DNA from: Actinomycetota bacterium
GTDB lineage: Bacteria; Actinomycetota; Humimicrobiia; Humimicrobiales; Humimicrobiaceae
Direction of reading: 5' to 3'
DNA length: 9,667 nucleotides
NCBI GenBank assembly: GCA_016870675.1
Contig: VGAU01000051.1
Location: 1 to 9,667 of the forward strand
Below, piece by piece: positions 6,545 to 9,667 of this stretch; position 1 is the first letter of the stretch, and each line of letters opens with the position of its first letter. A model generated the notes under the pieces. That model made no database searches. It had not been told where the DNA came from and was given only the letters and a program-made list of their open reading frames with translations. The translations under genes and the position numbers were made by a program.

Positions 6545-8650
6545 ATGAAGAATAATTTTTACAATACAAAAACCAGAGTGCTATTAGATTTTCATATTCC
6601 TGAATGGGATGATTCTATTTTAACCAATTTTGATGCAAAAAAATTAGTAGAAAAATATGAAAAGTCTTTTATTGATTGCATTATATTTTATGCTAAGGAT
6701 CATTATGGCCATTGTTATTACAATACAAAAATTGGGCATAAACATAAGAACTTAGGAGACAGGGATTTTTTAGGTGAGTTTGTGAGTGAGGCAAAAAAAA
6801 GAGGGGTTTTAGCTGGTGCTTATTATTCTCTAAACTGGCAAGTAAATGTTAAGGATTATGATTTTTGGGCTAAGGATATTGAGGGGAATTATATAAAGCA
6901 TATTAACGAAGGCGTAAGTAGATGGACTCAAATTTGTTATAATTCGAAAGAATATTTAAAATTCTGCATAGACCAACTTACTGAAATCATCTCTACTTAT
7001 GATATAGATGTTATATGGCTAGATATGTTAAATTATCCTTTTGATAGATTGAGTTGCTTTTGTAATAAATGTGAAAGAGCTTTTAAAGAGAAATATGGAT
7101 ATGATGAATTACCAAAAAAACCTAAATGGGATAAGATATGGAGAGATTTTTTAGAATTTCGATTTAATGCAAATTACCAATTTGCTACAAAAATTAGAGA
7201 TGCAATTAAAAATATTGAGCCAGATTTAGTAGCTATTTTTAACTACCATGCTGGACCTAAGGATAATTGGTTAGAAGGGCAAAAACCTGTAATGCATTCC
7301 TCGTATAGTGACTTTTGTACCCATGAAATCTATCCTGCAATGTTTGGTTCGATGTATCCTAGCATAGTACCAAGGTATCTTAAGGGCTTGCATAAAGATA
7401 AACCTTATGAGATTTTAACTTTTAGATTTAATCAGGGTTGGGACTATACTATAAAGCCAAAATCTCAGTTTATTTGGGAAATAATGAGTGCAGCTGCAAA
7501 TGGTGCAAGTGTAATGACAGTTGATCAGCCTTTACATACTGGTGAATTAGATAAAGAGGCTTATAAGTTAATAGCAGAAGGATACAGATATTTAAAATCA
7601 AAAAAGAATCTATATAAAGGAATAGATATAAAATTTAGCTGCATTTATTTTTCTCAAAAAACAAGGGACTTTTTTGCAAGAGACAGTAAAGAGAAATATT
7701 TAATGTCTTTCTATGGAGCTATAAAGATGTTTATCGAAGAGCATTTTCCAGTAGACATTTTATTTGATGAAAATATTGATTTAATTAATTTTAATGAGTA
7801 TAAAATTTTAGTTCTAGCGAATACTGCGATATTAAATGATATAGAAATAAAAAAGATTGAAGATTTTGTTAAAAGTGGAGGAATTCTTATTGCTAGTGAC
7901 GAAACTTCTTTATATGATGAAGACGGATTTAAACTTAGTAATTACAAACTAAAAAGTTTATTTGGAGTTAATTATCAGGGCAACACACGATTAAGTTATA
8001 ATTACTTTACTACTTCTTCAGAGTACTCAAAAAAAATTAGAAAAAATTATTCTATACTTATAAATGGGCCAGCGAGTATTTTCACGGTTAATAATCAAGA
8101 TGTAAAGGTTAGTGGAGATTTAAAGATCCCATTTTATGAAGCTAGTGATTCTATGTTTTTTTCTCACAATTTACATCCTCCCTGGAAGAAGGTTGGTTCT
8201 GCTTTAGTATCAAATAATTACTATAAAGGGAAAGCCTTCTTTATACCTTTAAAGATATTTAAATCTTATGTAAGTAAATATGCACTTCCCGAACATAGGA
8301 TATTTATCAAAAATATTATTGATAGCTTGGATATAAAATCGCCTGTCAGAATTTACTGTCCACTTAATGTAGATACTATTATTAAGGAAGATAAGAATAA
8401 TTATTATATTCATTTTATTGGATACAATCCTACAAGGCAGCTAACTACTTTTACAGGTAATAAGAATTTTCCAGAGATAACCCCACCCTTAATAATGGAA
8501 GAGCCGCTTTGCTATAAAGCAGAAATAAAAATGAATAAAAATATTTCTGATTATTATATAGAAGGTGATTCCAAAGTTATACGAGAAGAAAAAGATTTAA
8601 TTGAAATTGAAGTTAAAGATATCTACGAGTCTATAAAAATAAAAAAATAA
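6545..8650 (+). CDS. Cytoplasmic glycosidase-like protein: GHL6-type barrel plus trimerisation-type domain
   Basis: This 701-residue protein has no signal peptide. Residues 1 to about 350 look like a GHL6 / alpha-fucosidase-like TIM barrel. Evidence includes AKDHYGHCYYNTKIG (50-64), KKRGVLAGAYYS (84-95), and DIDVIWLDMLNYP (153-165), where Asp160 ends a strand and is a candidate catalytic or binding acid. CFCNKC follows (Cys171, 173, 176). Then come CTHEIYPA with Glu261 and WEIMSAAANGAS (311-322). Residues about 360-460 match a beta-galactosidase trimerisation-type Rossmann domain, best seen in YKILVLANTAIL and FVKSGGILIASDET (441-454). The last 100 residues look like a beta-sandwich. AAAGGA (6532-6537) seven bases before ATG 6545 supports the start. 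It would act on material brought in by the importer, so probably a short glycoside. Substrate and catalytic pair are not known; GH29- or GH42-like activity is a guess. Confidence 0.78.
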   Translation: MKNNFYNTKTRVLLDFHIPEWDDSILTNFDAKKLVEKYEKSFIDCIIFYAKDHYGHCYYNTKIGHKHKNLGDRDFLGEFVSEAKKRGVLAGAYYSLNWQVNVKDYDFWAKDIEGNYIKHINEGVSRWTQICYNSKEYLKFCIDQLTEIISTYDIDVIWLDMLNYPFDRLSCFCNKCERAFKEKYGYDELPKKPKWDKIWRDFLEFRFNANYQFATKIRDAIKNIEPDLVAIFNYHAGPKDNWLEGQKPVMHSSYSDFCTHEIYPAMFGSMYPSIVPRYLKGLHKDKPYEILTFRFNQGWDYTIKPKSQFIWEIMSAAANGASVMTVDQPLHTGELDKEAYKLIAEGYRYLKSKKNLYKGIDIKFSCIYFSQKTRDFFARDSKEKYLMSFYGAIKMFIEEHFPVDILFDENIDLINFNEYKILVLANTAILNDIEIKKIEDFVKSGGILIASDETSLYDEDGFKLSNYKLKSLFGVNYQGNTRLSYNYFTTSSEYSKKIRKNYSILINGPASIFTVNNQDVKVSGDLKIPFYEASDSMFFSHNLHPPWKKVGSALVSNNYYKGKAFFIPLKIFKSYVSKYALPEHRIFIKNIIDSLDIKSPVRIYCPLNVDTIIKEDKNNYYIHFIGYNPTRQLTTFTGNKNFPEITPPLIMEEPLCYKAEIKMNKNISDYYIEGDSKVIREEKDLIEIEVKDIYESIKIKK

Positions 8651-8708
8651 GAGCAGGTCTAAATTTAATTATCTTTTTAAAACTAGAAACATAAATAAGG
8701 TGGATTGA

Positions 8709-9667
8709 ATGAGTAACTTGTCATCAAAAGAGAGAATGATAATGTCTCTAAATCACCAAGAACCTAATAGAGTTCCATATCAAGTTTCATTTGTTCCAGA
8801 GATGTTTAACCTTTTAAAAAATAAGTATTTAAATTTTATAGAAAAGAATAAAAAAAGTAATAGTAAGTATGATGATATGAAGGAATTGGATATATTTTTA
8901 GGTCATGACATGCTTGATTTATGCCACGGTATTTCTCTCGGGTATTATAGAAATGTAGAATCTGATACTTATACAGATGAGTGGGGTATTAAATGGAAAA
9001 AAGTCTATTATAATACTATAAATGGTAGAGGGCACTATACTGAAATAATAAAATTTCCTCTTGCTAATGATCATAGTATAGATGATTATATACCTCCGAA
9101 TCCTGAAAATGAAGATTTTAGCTATACTGAAGAAATTATAAAAACTTATGGAAGAGAATATTTTATATCTGCACATATCGGAAGCTCTCTTTTTGAAGGG
9201 CTAAAATATTTAAGAGGCTTAACCCAAAGCTTAATAGATGTTATTGCCAATAAAGGTATTGCAAGTAAAATCATCAATATGACTGTTGATTATCATTTAA
9301 AAATAGGTTTAAAACTTATAGAAAAAGGTATTGATATGCTTTGGCTTGCTGATGATTATGGTGGAGAAGATAGAATGTTGATTTCATCCGATACTTTTAG
9401 AGAGCTGATAAAGCCAAAAATGGGTTATATGATTAGTGAACTTAAAAGAAAAAATAAAAATATAAAAATCGCGTTTCATAGTTGTGGATATATAGAACCT
9501 ATTATAGACGATTTAATAGAAATAGGATTAGACATTCTTAACCCTATACAGCCCGAAGCAATGGATCCTGCAGTGATAAAAAAAAGGTATGGAAGGAAAC
9601 TAGTATTATGGGGAAGTATAAGTAATCAGAGGACTCTTCCCTTTGGAACTCCAAAAGATGTTGAAAA
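8709..9667 (+). CDS. URO-D superfamily protein C, methyltransferase-like, with His-x-Cys motif (3' end outside window)
   Basis: The frame is open from ATG 8709 to the right edge, giving 319 codons with the end missing; full members are roughly 340-390 residues. AAGGTGG (8697-8703) five bases upstream supports the start. It is the most canonical of the three URO-D-like proteins. The N-terminus SKERMIMSLNHQEPNRVPY (6-24) is the usual opening of methyltransferase-like members. Further landmarks are EWGIKWKK (91-98), the acidic LADDYGGED (213-221) with SSDTFRELIKPKM, FHSCGYIEPII (256-266) containing His257-x-Cys259, and the classical LWGSISNQRTLPFGTPKDV near the visible end. The third zinc ligand expected in the MtaA/MtbA/CmuA group would lie at or past the edge, so it cannot be judged. 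A 58-base gap separates it from the glycosidase gene with no terminator seen, so it is probably in the same operon. Methyl transfer is a family-based hypothesis. Confidence 0.86.
   Translation, partial: MSNLSSKERMIMSLNHQEPNRVPYQVSFVPEMFNLLKNKYLNFIEKNKKSNSKYDDMKELDIFLGHDMLDLCHGISLGYYRNVESDTYTDEWGIKWKKVYYNTINGRGHYTEIIKFPLANDHSIDDYIPPNPENEDFSYTEEIIKTYGREYFISAHIGSSLFEGLKYLRGLTQSLIDVIANKGIASKIINMTVDYHLKIGLKLIEKGIDMLWLADDYGGEDRMLISSDTFRELIKPKMGYMISELKRKNKNIKIAFHSCGYIEPIIDDLIEIGLDILNPIQPEAMDPAVIKKRYGRKLVLWGSISNQRTLPFGTPKDVE

Noticed and set aside
8919..9176. Minus-strand open frame inside URO-D-like gene C
   Set aside because: The + strand frame through this stretch is open for 319 codons and carries clear family motifs; the minus frame is a shadow.

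Overview
The window is a low-GC bacterial segment in which every supported gene lies on the + strand. It reads as a single carbohydrate-utilisation locus. The order is: the C-terminal part of a LacI-type sugar-sensing regulator (cut by the left edge), a 224-base control region, a sugar ABC importer (lipoprotein binding protein plus two permeases), two proteins of the uroporphyrinogen decarboxylase (URO-D) superfamily, a large cytoplasmic glycosidase-like protein, and a third URO-D superfamily protein cut by the right edge. No tRNA, rRNA, CRISPR array, transposase or phage gene was seen.

The organism cannot be named from this sequence. The AT-rich composition, the seven visible TAA stop codons, the Shine-Dalgarno sequences and the Cys-anchored binding protein with an Ala/Pro/Glu repeat linker fit a low-GC anaerobic bacterium. 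From memory such linkers are common in binding proteins of Atribacterota and some other uncultured lineages; this is an untested suggestion.

Layout. 1-741: regulator fragment. 742-965: control region with a weak promoter-like pair, an AT-rich palindrome, a tiny ORF with a strong ribosome binding site, and a long hairpin. 966-2351: substrate-binding lipoprotein. 2352-2463: gap with a 16-base tandem repeat and an 11-bp hairpin lacking a U-tract, probably separating highly expressed binding protein from the rest of the operon. 2464-4196: two permeases. 4199-6516: two URO-D-like genes separated by only 2 and 5 bases from their upstream neighbours. 6545-8650: GHL6-like glycosidase with a beta-galactosidase trimerisation-type middle domain. 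8709-9667: third URO-D-like gene, incomplete.

How the genes may work together (inference): the regulator senses a sugar or glycoside, the importer brings it in using an ATPase encoded elsewhere, and the cytoplasmic enzyme cleaves or modifies it. The three URO-D-like proteins lack the heme-enzyme N-terminal Arg motif. Two carry the His-x-Cys pair typical of zinc methyltransferases of this superfamily (MtaA/MtbA/CmuA type) and one does not. Methyl transfer from a methylated sugar or glycoside is a testable idea, but no corrinoid protein is visible in the window. The repeated pairing of diverged URO-D-like proteins with a sugar importer and a glycosidase is the most interesting feature here.
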